A stretch of DNA of 6,237 nt from Chloroflexota bacterium (GTDB lineage Bacteria > Chloroflexota > Dehalococcoidia > JAUQQI01). Within the stretch, counting starts at the first letter, position 1. The number at the start of each line of letters is the position of its first letter. The notes beneath the pieces were generated by a model. It was not told where the DNA came from and did no database searches. It was given only the letters and a program-made list of their open reading frames with translations. The stretch covers positions 1 to 6,237 of the forward strand of contig JAUQQI010000196.1 of assembly GCA_030549955.1 (NCBI GenBank). The letters run 5' to 3'. The translations under genes and the position numbers were made by a program. Positions 1-6,103 of the stretch are shown piece by piece.

Positions 1-389
1 GTCGTGCCCTCGCGGAGGGTCACGGCGTCCACCGATTTTTCCGTCCTTGCCCGGGCCTCGGCCAGGCCGGTCTGGGCCCTGGCCAGCTCCTCCAGTCGGT
101 TTTCGGTGCGGGCCTGGGCTTCGGCCAGGCGAGGAACGGCTTCTTCGAGTCGGCCCAGGCGCTCCTCAGTCCGGGCCTGGGCTTCGGTCAGGGCCCGAAC
201 TACGTCGACAAGCTGGCGCTGTGCATCGGTCAGGGTCCCGACCAAATTGACCAGGGGACTCAGGGCTGCAATCAGCTCTTTGAGGGACCCAACTGTGTCG
301 GCGAGCCGGTCCTGGCCAGCCTTAAGCGTTTCGGTGAGGGCCGTTACGGCCGCTTCCAGGGCAGTGACACGTTCTTCCAGAGTCGGCAT
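1..389 (-). CDS. Coiled-coil repeat protein, N-terminal part (C-terminus beyond window)
   Basis: The minus strand is open from an ATG at 389 to the window edge, giving 129 residues with no stop. The start is supported by GGAG six bases upstream (399-396). The protein begins MPTLEERVTALEAAV and is almost wholly heptad-like, with regular Leu/Val/Ala positions, many Glu, Arg and Gln, and no membrane segment or signal peptide. From residue 67 it shows three consecutive 21-residue units (three heptads each) beginning LTEAQARTEERL, LAEAQARTENRL and LAEARARTEKSV. Proteins of this style often carry such a coiled-coil stalk in front of a PD-(D/E)XK nuclease-like domain (the DUF3782-type group). That is family knowledge; the part that would show it lies outside the window. 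The gene is divergent from the SDR gene. I am sure it is coding, because codon order and heptads are coherent, but its function is not known. Confidence 0.72.
   Translation of the reverse strand, partial: MPTLEERVTALEAAVTALTETLKAGQDRLADTVGSLKELIAALSPLVNLVGTLTDAQRQLVDVVRALTEAQARTEERLGRLEEAVPRLAEAQARTENRLEELARAQTGLAEARARTEKSVDAVTLREGT
3..191 (-). repeat. Three tandem 21-residue (63-bp) coiled-coil repeats
   Basis: Within the left-edge gene, residues 67-87, 88-108 and 109-129 align as L-[TA]-E-A-[QR]-A-R-T-E followed by a charged remainder. At DNA level the first two copies are clearly similar, with the block CGGGCCTGGGCTTCGG at about 109-124 and 172-187, a 63-bp period. The third copy is more diverged. 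Three exact heptads per unit fits internal duplication in a coiled coil. Further copies may lie beyond base 1. Confidence 0.7.
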
Positions 390-405
390 ATTTTGCTCCA
401 CATGG

Positions 406-411
406 ATTTTA
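406..411 (-). promoter_or_regulatory. Possible -10 box for the coiled-coil gene
   Basis: TAAAAT reads on the minus strand at 411-406, 16 bases before the ATG at 389. No good -35 hexamer lies 16-18 bases upstream (TGTAAC at 434-429 is the nearest and is poor). The element is suggested mainly by its place in a divergent intergenic region that must hold promoters for both genes. Confidence 0.3.
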
Positions 412-457
412 CCGGAGATCCAGGGTGGGTTACACCTTAGTTTGCTGGTGTCTCGGG

Positions 458-463
458 TATACT
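458..463 (+). promoter_or_regulatory. Possible -10 box for the SDR gene
   Basis: TATACT at 458-463 matches the sigma-70 type -10 consensus at five of six positions and stands out in this GC-rich sequence. It would give a leader of roughly 40-45 bases before the ATG at 512. A matching -35 at normal spacing is not evident: TTGCTG at 442-447 is only 10 bases away. The assignment is tentative. Confidence 0.35.
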
Positions 464-497
464 TAACTGGTTCCAAGGAAATTCACCGCTGGCATCG

Positions 498-504
498 AAG
501 GAGG
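498..504 (+). promoter_or_regulatory. Strong Shine-Dalgarno sequence of the SDR gene
   Basis: AAGGAGG lies seven bases before the ATG at 512 and is a near-perfect anti-16S match. It fixes the SDR start and argues against upstream extension in any frame. Confidence 0.85.
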
Positions 505-511
505 CATAACA

Positions 512-1468
512 ATGGGCATTGTTCAGGACCGGGTAGCGGTTGTCACCGGTGGTGGCCGTGGTATCGGCCGGGCCATCTGCCTGCTTTTGGCCGAGGAGGG
601 GGCCAAAGTTGTGGTTAACGACCCCGGCGTGGCCGTGGATGGGACCGGCTTTGACCAGCGGCCGGCCGACGAGGTGGTCGAGGAGATTCGCCGTCGGGGC
701 GGGGTTGCGGTCGCCAGTTACGACTCGGTGGCGACGATGGAGGGAGGCGAGCGGATAATCAAGACCGCCCTGGACAACTTTGGGCGGATAGACATCCTGG
801 TCTGCTGTGCCGGGATTTTGCGGGACCGGATGATTTTCAACATGACCGAGGAGGAGTGGGACGAGGTTATCCGGGTTCACCTTAAGGGCCATTTCACGGT
901 GATGAAGCCGGCCTCGGTGCTCATGCGCCAGCAGCGCTACGGCCGGATTATCACCTTCAGCTCCTCGAGCGGCCTGATTGGGAACACCGGTCAGGCAAAC
1001 TATGGGGCCGCAAAGGCGGCCATCGCCGGCCTTACCCGTGTTGCGGCCCTGGACCTGGGTCGCTACGGGGTGACCGTCAACTGCATTGCGCCGAGCGCGA
1101 ACACCCGGATGACGGCCACCATTCCCGACCGGGCCCGGCAGATTCGGGAGCAGATGGGCCTTGCCCGGCCCCGCTTTGAGATGAGCCGGGAGCCTGAGGA
1201 TGTCGCCCCAATGGTCGTCTACCTGGCCAGCGAAGAGGCCGGCTGGATCAACGGCCAGATCTTCTACGTCGGCGGCGGAATCGTCGCCCGGGCCCAGGAG
1301 GAGCGGCCTGTCCGCCACATGTGGAAGCCCGAACGGTGGACGGTCCATGAAATCGCCGGCCTGATCCGCTCGCAGCTCTTTGACCCGACGTTTGTCTCGC
1401 CGGGCCTGCCCCGACCCGAGGCCCAGCCTGCCCCCCAGCAGGCCCAACCGTCCCAGACCCAGGCTTAA
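512..1468 (+). CDS. Short-chain dehydrogenase/reductase, MFE-2-like (3R)-hydroxyacyl-CoA dehydrogenase type
   Basis: This 318-residue SDR has a Rossmann fold and probably oxidises a 3-hydroxyacyl-CoA, or reduces the 3-oxoacyl form, with a nicotinamide cofactor in the cytoplasm. Visible motifs are the dinucleotide loop TGGGRGIG at residues 12-19, the strand-2 acidic residue D37 in VVVNDPG (favouring NAD(H) over NADP(H)), and the active site S151, Y164 and K168 in SSSSGLIGNTGQANYGAAK. The stretch NDPG...DEVVEEIRRRGG...YDSV, then GILRDRMI and RVHLKGHF, resembles the dehydrogenase domain of peroxisomal multifunctional enzyme type 2. No hydratase or SCP2 domain follows. The usual NNAG motif is replaced by CCAG at 98-101. 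After the core, residues 262-296 form a short extension with two Trp, and 297-318 is a Pro/Gln/Ala-rich tail. It appears monocistronic, with its own promoter region and terminator. The exact substrate cannot be read from sequence; annotation as a FabG-like 3-oxoacyl-ACP reductase is the main alternative. Confidence 0.93.
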   Translation: MGIVQDRVAVVTGGGRGIGRAICLLLAEEGAKVVVNDPGVAVDGTGFDQRPADEVVEEIRRRGGVAVASYDSVATMEGGERIIKTALDNFGRIDILVCCAGILRDRMIFNMTEEEWDEVIRVHLKGHFTVMKPASVLMRQQRYGRIITFSSSSGLIGNTGQANYGAAKAAIAGLTRVAALDLGRYGVTVNCIAPSANTRMTATIPDRARQIREQMGLARPRFEMSREPEDVAPMVVYLASEEAGWINGQIFYVGGGIVARAQEERPVRHMWKPERWTVHEIAGLIRSQLFDPTFVSPGLPRPEAQPAPQQAQPSQTQA

Positions 1469-1474
1469 GTCCTC

Positions 1475-1518
1475 AGGTCCCGGCCCCGGCCGACTCGCGA
1501 CAGCCGGGGCTGAGACCT
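1475..1518 (+). other. Large imperfect hairpin just after the SDR stop codon
   Basis: Bases 1475-1490 pair with 1503-1518: AGGTC with GACCT, one C/A mismatch, then a 10-bp GC-rich stem including GCCCCGGC with GCCGGGGC and one G-U pair. The loop is 12 bases. The hairpin starts seven bases after the SDR stop codon and is followed by a weak T-rich stretch (TTTTGATTGTT at 1524-1534). It could be a first weak terminator or a 3' end that blocks exonucleases. Confidence 0.55.
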
Positions 1519-1535
1519 CCCGGTTTTGATTGTTA

Positions 1536-1560
1536 GGCCGCAGCAAGCTGCGGCCTTTTT
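1536..1560 (+). terminator. Rho-independent terminator of the SDR gene
   Basis: The perfect stem GGCCGCAG / CTGCGGCC (1536-1543 with 1548-1555) has a CAAG loop and is followed directly by TTTTT at 1556-1560. The T tract is on the plus-strand side only, so it ends plus-strand transcription from the SDR gene. The minus strand reads TAACAATC after the stem, which is not a terminator signature for the FtsK operon. Confidence 0.9.
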
Positions 1561-1671
1561 AACGCCGTTCGGCCGGCATAACGCCTCCGACTTTTCAGCT
1601 CCGTTCCGTCGAAGCCGTCTGGAAATGGCACTGGGAAGTTGCTGGTCCGTCAGCCGGTCATTGGCAGGCCG
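1561..1671. other. Remainder of the convergent intergenic region, no gene seen
   Basis: Between the SDR terminator and the FtsK stop codon I see no coding region and no clear minus-strand terminator: there is no strong stem followed by a T run in the minus direction. The short inverted match around 1564-1573 (GCCGTTCGGC) is too small to weigh. How the minus-strand operon terminates is therefore not apparent. Confidence 0.5.
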
Positions 1672-3807
1672 CTAGACCTCTGAATCCTCGTCGTCTTCGC
1701 CGAGCTGTTCGAGCAACCGGGCAGCCCGGTTGTAGCCGATCCGGAGCTTGCGTTGGAGAAAAGACACCGAGACCCGGCCGTGCTGGCGCAGGAGGGCCCG
1801 GGCCTCCTCGAGGAGCTCGTCTTCTTGCTCCTCTTCGGACCAGCCTTTTACGTTGATAAGGTCTTCAACATATTGGGGCGGTCGGTTTGCCCGCCACCAG
1901 TTGACGAGCCGTTCGATCTCGGCGTCGGAGACAAAACAGCCCTGGAGCCGGATCGGTTTCGGCGCATCCCCCGGCAGGAAGAGCATATCGCCCCGGCCCA
2001 GCAGTTTCTCGGCCCCGACTGTGTCCAGAATCGTCCGGGAGTCGACCTGGGACGAGACGGCGAAGCTTATCCGGGAGGGGAAGTTCGCCTTAATGAGGCC
2101 GGTCACCACGTCCACTGACGGCCGCTGGGTGGCCAGGACCAGGTGAATTCCGGTGGCCCGGGCGAGCTGGGCGAGGCGGCAGAGCAGTTTCTCGGTTTCG
2201 TCCGGGGCGAGCATCATCAGGTCGGCGAGCTCGTCGATGACGAGTACGATGTAGGGCAGGGCCGGCTGTTTTTCCCGGGCGGCCCAGGCGTTGTAGGCAG
2301 TGATGTTGCGGACGCCGACCTCGGCAAACCGCCGGTAGCGGTTGTCCATCTCCCCGGTGACCCACTTGAGCACCCCGATCACCTTCTCAACATCGACAAC
2401 GACCGGGGCGAGTAGATGGGGCACATCATTGTACTGGACCAGCTCGACCCGCTTCGGGTCGACCAGAATCAGCCGGACCTGCTCCGGCGTATTGTGGAGC
2501 AACAGACAGCAGACGATGGAGTTCAGGCAGACCGATTTGCCGCTCCCCGTTGCGCCGGCGATGAGCAGGTGGGGCATCGCCGCCAGGTCGGTCACAATCG
2601 GCTCGCCAGCAACATCCTGTCCGAGGGCAAGGGCAAGCCGGGATTTTGCGGCCAGCCGCCGGAACTGGGGCGTTTCAACCACCTGGCGGAGGGTGACCAG
2701 GGTCGTGTTGACGTTCGGCACCTCGATGCCGATGTAAGGCTTGCCGGGGACCGGGGCTTCAATCCGGACCGATGGAACGGCCAGGGCGACCGCAAGGTCC
2801 TCCTCGAGCTGTTTAATGCGCCGGACCTTCACCCGGGTCCGGGAGACCTCCTCGATCCGGATTTTCGGGTTCCCGTCCTTGTCGTACTTTATCCGGCCCT
2901 GGGCGTCCCGCTCCTTGACGATCCGGGTTTTGACTTCCCAGCCGGGCTCGATGCCGAACTGGGTAACCGTCGGCCCCTGGTTTACCTCGACGACCCGGGC
3001 GTCGACACCGTATTCGGCCAGCTTCTCCTCGATAAGCCGGACCCGCTGGCGGTTATCCATCGTCACCGTCTCGCCTTCCCGACCCGGCTCGAGAAGGTCG
3101 ATGGGCGGGAGGGCCGGATTCGGTTTGGCTGGCCCGGCCGAGACAATGGCCGTCCGAACCCGCTCGACAACCGGCGTCGGGTCGATGGGCGGGACAGCAA
3201 CGACCGGTACCGCCGGCCGGGAGCGCCGAACCAGCACCCGGGGGGCCTGCCGGGCCGCCCGAACCCCGGCCCGGACCAGGGTCCGGCCGGTCTGAAAAGT
3301 TGCCCGCGGGTGGAGGAGCACAACCCCAAACCCGGCCAGCAGGCCCAGCCGCATCATGCCCACAAGGATGTTGGGACCGAAAAGGGCCGCCCCCAGGTGT
3401 CCGCCGAGGGAAACCCGGCCAAAGTCGGCCCCGGCGAGCCGCAGGCCGGCCGGATAGACGCCGCCCAGCAGAACGGCGAGCCCCAGGGCAAAGACCTCCG
3501 CCGCCAGCGCCTGCCGGAACCGGACAACCCGGGGAAGATTTGGACTGGCAAGCCGCCAGTAGGCCAGGGCCCCACCTGCAAGAAGGACCGCCGGAACGAA
3601 CCCAACCTGGGCGAGTATCCAGCCGACGGCGCTTAAAATCAGCTCCCGGCTGAGCCACCCGGCCCCGACAGCCAGAATGATGGCCCCCAGGAGCCAGGGC
3701 AACCGGCTTAGAAAGTCGCCCGCACCGGCAGAAACGGCCCGCCGGTCCGCCTTTCGGCCGGCTAGCCGGCGTTTGCGGGCCTGGGCTCGGGTTCGGACTA
3801 CTGCCAT
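1672..3807 (-). CDS. ftsK: DNA translocase FtsK/SpoIIIE
   Basis: This 711-residue membrane-anchored ATPase pumps chromosomal DNA through the closing division septum. The first ~35 residues are basic. About four hydrophobic segments follow (roughly 37-55, 57-84, 100-124 and 137-165), then a short Pro/Ala/Arg linker to about 235, much shorter than in Escherichia coli FtsK. The alpha domain spans about 244-395. The RecA-like beta motor carries Walker A GATGSGKS at 418-425, LVDPKRVEL at 448-456, Walker B VLVIDELADL at 521-530 and the sensor-like region LATQRPSVDVVTGLIKANFP at 558-577. The gamma winged-helix region (about 662-700, with RKLRIGYNRAARLLEQL) should read orienting DNA sequences, but it ends in an acidic tail where the family normally continues into the wing. 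The alpha domain holds a charged insertion (about 293-323). The start has AGGAC seven bases upstream. It is the last gene of the operon, 18 bp after RNase J. Confidence 0.97.
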   Translation of the reverse strand: MAVVRTRAQARKRRLAGRKADRRAVSAGAGDFLSRLPWLLGAIILAVGAGWLSRELILSAVGWILAQVGFVPAVLLAGGALAYWRLASPNLPRVVRFRQALAAEVFALGLAVLLGGVYPAGLRLAGADFGRVSLGGHLGAALFGPNILVGMMRLGLLAGFGVVLLHPRATFQTGRTLVRAGVRAARQAPRVLVRRSRPAVPVVAVPPIDPTPVVERVRTAIVSAGPAKPNPALPPIDLLEPGREGETVTMDNRQRVRLIEEKLAEYGVDARVVEVNQGPTVTQFGIEPGWEVKTRIVKERDAQGRIKYDKDGNPKIRIEEVSRTRVKVRRIKQLEEDLAVALAVPSVRIEAPVPGKPYIGIEVPNVNTTLVTLRQVVETPQFRRLAAKSRLALALGQDVAGEPIVTDLAAMPHLLIAGATGSGKSVCLNSIVCCLLLHNTPEQVRLILVDPKRVELVQYNDVPHLLAPVVVDVEKVIGVLKWVTGEMDNRYRRFAEVGVRNITAYNAWAAREKQPALPYIVLVIDELADLMMLAPDETEKLLCRLAQLARATGIHLVLATQRPSVDVVTGLIKANFPSRISFAVSSQVDSRTILDTVGAEKLLGRGDMLFLPGDAPKPIRLQGCFVSDAEIERLVNWWRANRPPQYVEDLINVKGWSEEEQEDELLEEARALLRQHGRVSVSFLQRKLRIGYNRAARLLEQLGEDDEDSEV

Positions 3808-3814
3808 TAATGCT

Positions 3815-3819
3815 GTCCT
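3815..3819 (-). promoter_or_regulatory. Shine-Dalgarno sequence of ftsK
   Basis: AGGAC reads on the minus strand at 3819-3815, seven bases before the ATG at 3807, inside the 18-bp gap after the RNase J stop codon. It supports this start and independent ribosome loading on the polycistronic message. No room exists here for a separate promoter. Confidence 0.7.
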
Positions 3820-3825
3820 GGTCGG

Positions 3826-5481
3826 CTAAATCTCGACCGGTACCGAAAGGATGAGGGGCCGGGCCCGGGTCTCCTGGTAGACGAGCCGGCCCAGCACCTC
3901 TTTCACTTTAGAGTTTATAAAACTCCAGTCAGCAATCCGGTCGGACCGCCGGTCGAGGGCTTCCATCAGCACGCTCCGGGCCCGGTCGAGCAGCTCCTGG
4001 GCCCGGCCGTCGGCCCCGAATCCCCGGGCGACGATGTCGGGCTTTGCCAGGACCCGGCCAGTGCGCCGGTCGACAGTAACAATGACGACCAGGATCCCGT
4101 CGGCCGCAAGCCGCTGGCGGTCCCGCAAAACGGCCGGCCCCAGTTCGCCCAGGCTATCGACGAAGACGTAGCCCGCCTGTACTTTGCCGGTAACCCGCGC
4201 GGTTCGCTCGGTAAGCTCCAGAACCTGGCCGTCTTCGAGGACAAAGATATTGTCGGCCGGGATGCCAACACTCTGGGCGAGCCGGGCGTGGGCGAAAAGC
4301 TGGCGATATTGACCGTGAACCGGGACGAAGAATTTAGGCTTGAGGAGGGCGAGCATCAGCTTGAGCTCTTCCTGGCTTGCGTGGCCCGGGACGTGGACAT
4401 CGGCGATCCGGCTGTAAAGGACGGTTGCCCCCTGCTTAAGCAGGTTGTCAATGGTCCGATTTATCGCCTGCTCGTTGCCCGGAATTGGAGACGCCGAGAT
4501 CACCACCGTGTCTCCCGGATGGACCCTGATCCGGTGGTCCCGGTTCGCGATGCGGGCGAGGGCCGAGCCGGGTTCCCCCTGAGACCCGGTCGTGAGCAAA
4601 GCCAGCGACCGGCGGTCGTAGCGGTTCACCTCGTCGGCATGGACGAGCGTCCCCGGTGGCGGTGTCAGGTAGCCGAGCTCAATGGCCACCTCGACGTTCT
4701 GAAGCATGCTCCGGCCGAAGATCGCAACCTTGCGGCCGGTTTCGAAGGCCGCGTTGATGGTCTGTTGGATTCGCGAGATGTGGGAGGCGAACGTTGCGAC
4801 GATAACCCGGGCCGGGGCCTGGGCCATAACCTGCAAAAGGGCCCGGGAGACGACAGCCTCCGACGGGGTATAGCCCGGCAGGTCGGCGTAGGTCGAATCC
4901 GAAAGCAGGCAGAGGACACCTTCGCCACCGAGCTCGGCGAGTTTGGCGAAGTCGGTCGGCTTGCCGTCCACCGGCGTGTGGTCGAACTTGAAGTCGCCGG
5001 TGTGGACGATGGTCCCGACCGGGGTTGAAATTGCCAGCCCAACCGAGTCGGGAATGCTGTGGTTTACCCGGAACGGCTCGACCCGGAACACACCAACCTG
5101 AACCGGCTCCCGAACCGTGAGGGTGTGGAGGGTACAAAGGTCGAGCTGGTGGTGCTCCCGCAGTTTGGCCGAAATCAGGCCGAGGGTAAGGGAAGTTGCA
5201 TAGACGTGAACCGGCCCGAGTTGGGGCAGGATGTACGGGAGGGCCCCGGTGTGGTCCTCGTGGCCGTGAGTTATAATGATGCCCCGAATCCGGTCTTTAT
5301 TCTGGACCAGGTAGGAGATGTTCGGGATAACCAGGTCGACCCCGAGCATCTCTTCCTCGGGAAACATAACTCCGGCATCAACGACGATAATATCTCGGCC
5401 CCATTCGATAACCGTCATATTTCGGCCGATTTCGCCGAGGCCGCCGATGGGAATAACCTTTAGCTTATCCGAACCCGCCAT
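3826..5481 (-). CDS. rnj: Ribonuclease J (metallo-beta-lactamase/beta-CASP family)
   Basis: RNase J is a cytoplasmic, zinc-dependent 5'-3' exo- and endoribonuclease for mRNA decay and RNA maturation in bacteria that lack or supplement RNase E. Numbered from the ATG at 5481 (551 residues, usual family length), it opens KLKVIPIGGLGEIGRNM. Metal-site motifs are HGHEDH at 72-77, H141 in NHSIPDS, D163 in HTGDFKFD and H389 in VPVHGQYRQ. Beta-CASP motifs are ATFASH at 229-234, the TTGSQGEP loop at 297-304 and VHVPGHAS at 362-369. A C-terminal domain from about 440 completes the protein, and all key residues are intact. A TTG at 5484 in the same frame would add one residue, but the ATG forms TGATG with the glycosylase stop, so coupled translation from the ATG is preferred. 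No clear Shine-Dalgarno is present upstream, which fits coupling. FtsK follows 18 bp downstream. Confidence 0.97.
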   Translation of the reverse strand: MAGSDKLKVIPIGGLGEIGRNMTVIEWGRDIIVVDAGVMFPEEEMLGVDLVIPNISYLVQNKDRIRGIIITHGHEDHTGALPYILPQLGPVHVYATSLTLGLISAKLREHHQLDLCTLHTLTVREPVQVGVFRVEPFRVNHSIPDSVGLAISTPVGTIVHTGDFKFDHTPVDGKPTDFAKLAELGGEGVLCLLSDSTYADLPGYTPSEAVVSRALLQVMAQAPARVIVATFASHISRIQQTINAAFETGRKVAIFGRSMLQNVEVAIELGYLTPPPGTLVHADEVNRYDRRSLALLTTGSQGEPGSALARIANRDHRIRVHPGDTVVISASPIPGNEQAINRTIDNLLKQGATVLYSRIADVHVPGHASQEELKLMLALLKPKFFVPVHGQYRQLFAHARLAQSVGIPADNIFVLEDGQVLELTERTARVTGKVQAGYVFVDSLGELGPAVLRDRQRLAADGILVVIVTVDRRTGRVLAKPDIVARGFGADGRAQELLDRARSVLMEALDRRSDRIADWSFINSKVKEVLGRLVYQETRARPLILSVPVEI

Positions 5482-6095
5482 CAAAAGAGGCTTAACTGCT
5501 GGGGCCGGGTGTCCGCAGCGGGGGGCTGCCGCCGGAGCTCGGCCAAAATCTGGGGCAGTTTTTCGAAGTCTTTTAGAAGCGGCTCCTTGAAGCGTTCCTG
5601 GTGCAGGGCGGCGGCCGGGTGGAACATCGGAACGATAACCCGCCCGTTAACCTGGTGGGGCTGGCCGTGGACTTTTGTTATCGACTGGTTCGGCAAAAAC
5701 AGGGCCATCGAATACCGCCCCAGAGTAATGATAACCTCCGGGTTTATCGCTTCGATCTGCCTTTCGAGCCAGGCCGACGTACAGGTCCGGATCTCACCGG
5801 GGGCTGGGTCCCGGTTGTTCGGCGGCCGGCATTTGACAACGTTGGTGATGAACACATCCTCCCGGCGGAAACCGGCCCGGGCCAGCAGTTCGGTTAGAAA
5901 GCGGCCAGCCGGCCCGACAAAGGGACGGCCCTGCTGGTCTTCGTGGTAGCCAGGGGCCTCACCGATTAGCATAACCTTAGCGTCGGCCGGGCCCTCGCCC
6001 GGAACAGCCAGCTTTCGGTGAAGATGCAGAGGGCAGAGGGTGCAGGAACGAATGCCTTGGGCCAGCTCGTTGAGAACTTCGGCTGCCGTTTTCAT
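5481..6095 (-). CDS. udg: Family-4 uracil-DNA glycosylase (4Fe-4S)
   Basis: This 204-residue enzyme cuts uracil from DNA, starting base-excision repair of deaminated cytosine. Family 4 is typical of thermophiles and of many bacteria and archaea. Visible motifs are the iron-sulfur ligands C18, C21 (CTLC), C89 (VVKCRPPNNR) and C105 (EIRTCTSAWL); the active-site loop GEAPGYHEDQQGRPFVGPAG at 45-64; and the DNA-contacting HPAAAL at 159-164. Length and motif spacing are normal, so it should be active. After residue 188 comes a short flexible tail ending exactly in QLSLF, which matches the bacterial sliding-clamp-binding consensus. The ATG at 6095 gives MKTAAEVLNELAQGIRSCTLCPL, a normal family N-terminus. 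It is the first gene of the operon with RNase J and FtsK. A TATAAT lies eight bases upstream of the ATG, so the message likely has almost no 5' leader. Confidence 0.95.
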   Translation of the reverse strand: MKTAAEVLNELAQGIRSCTLCPLHLHRKLAVPGEGPADAKVMLIGEAPGYHEDQQGRPFVGPAGRFLTELLARAGFRREDVFITNVVKCRPPNNRDPAPGEIRTCTSAWLERQIEAINPEVIITLGRYSMALFLPNQSITKVHGQPHQVNGRVIVPMFHPAAALHQERFKEPLLKDFEKLPQILAELRRQPPAADTRPQQLSLF

Positions 6096-6103
6096 TTTTT
6101 CCC

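Noticed and set aside
471..480. Small palindrome-like TTCC-AA-GGAA in the SDR leader as an operator
   Set aside because: Only four paired bases per arm; expected by chance and without a second copy.
4..618. Plus-strand open frame spanning the left edge into the SDR gene
   Set aside because: Ser/Arg/Ala-rich antisense image of the coiled-coil gene. It also overlaps the start of the SDR in another frame and has no supporting ribosome site.
437..1546. Long minus-strand open frame (369 codons) opposite the SDR gene
   Set aside because: Its translation is rich in Pro, Gly, Arg and His with no domain or motif, and it lies antisense to a clear SDR with a strong ribosome site. It is the usual shadow frame of a high-GC gene.
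1564..1573. GCCGTTCGGC as a terminator for the FtsK operon
   Set aside because: The stem has only four pairs around a two-base loop and no T run follows on the minus strand.
2416..3636. Long plus-strand open frame (406 codons) opposite ftsK
   Set aside because: Low-complexity, Pro/Gly/Asp/Arg-rich translation without recognisable motifs. The opposite strand carries all FtsK motifs in order.
4288..5028. Plus-strand open frame (246 codons) opposite RNase J
   Set aside because: No motif, and RNase J with all metal ligands occupies the other strand.
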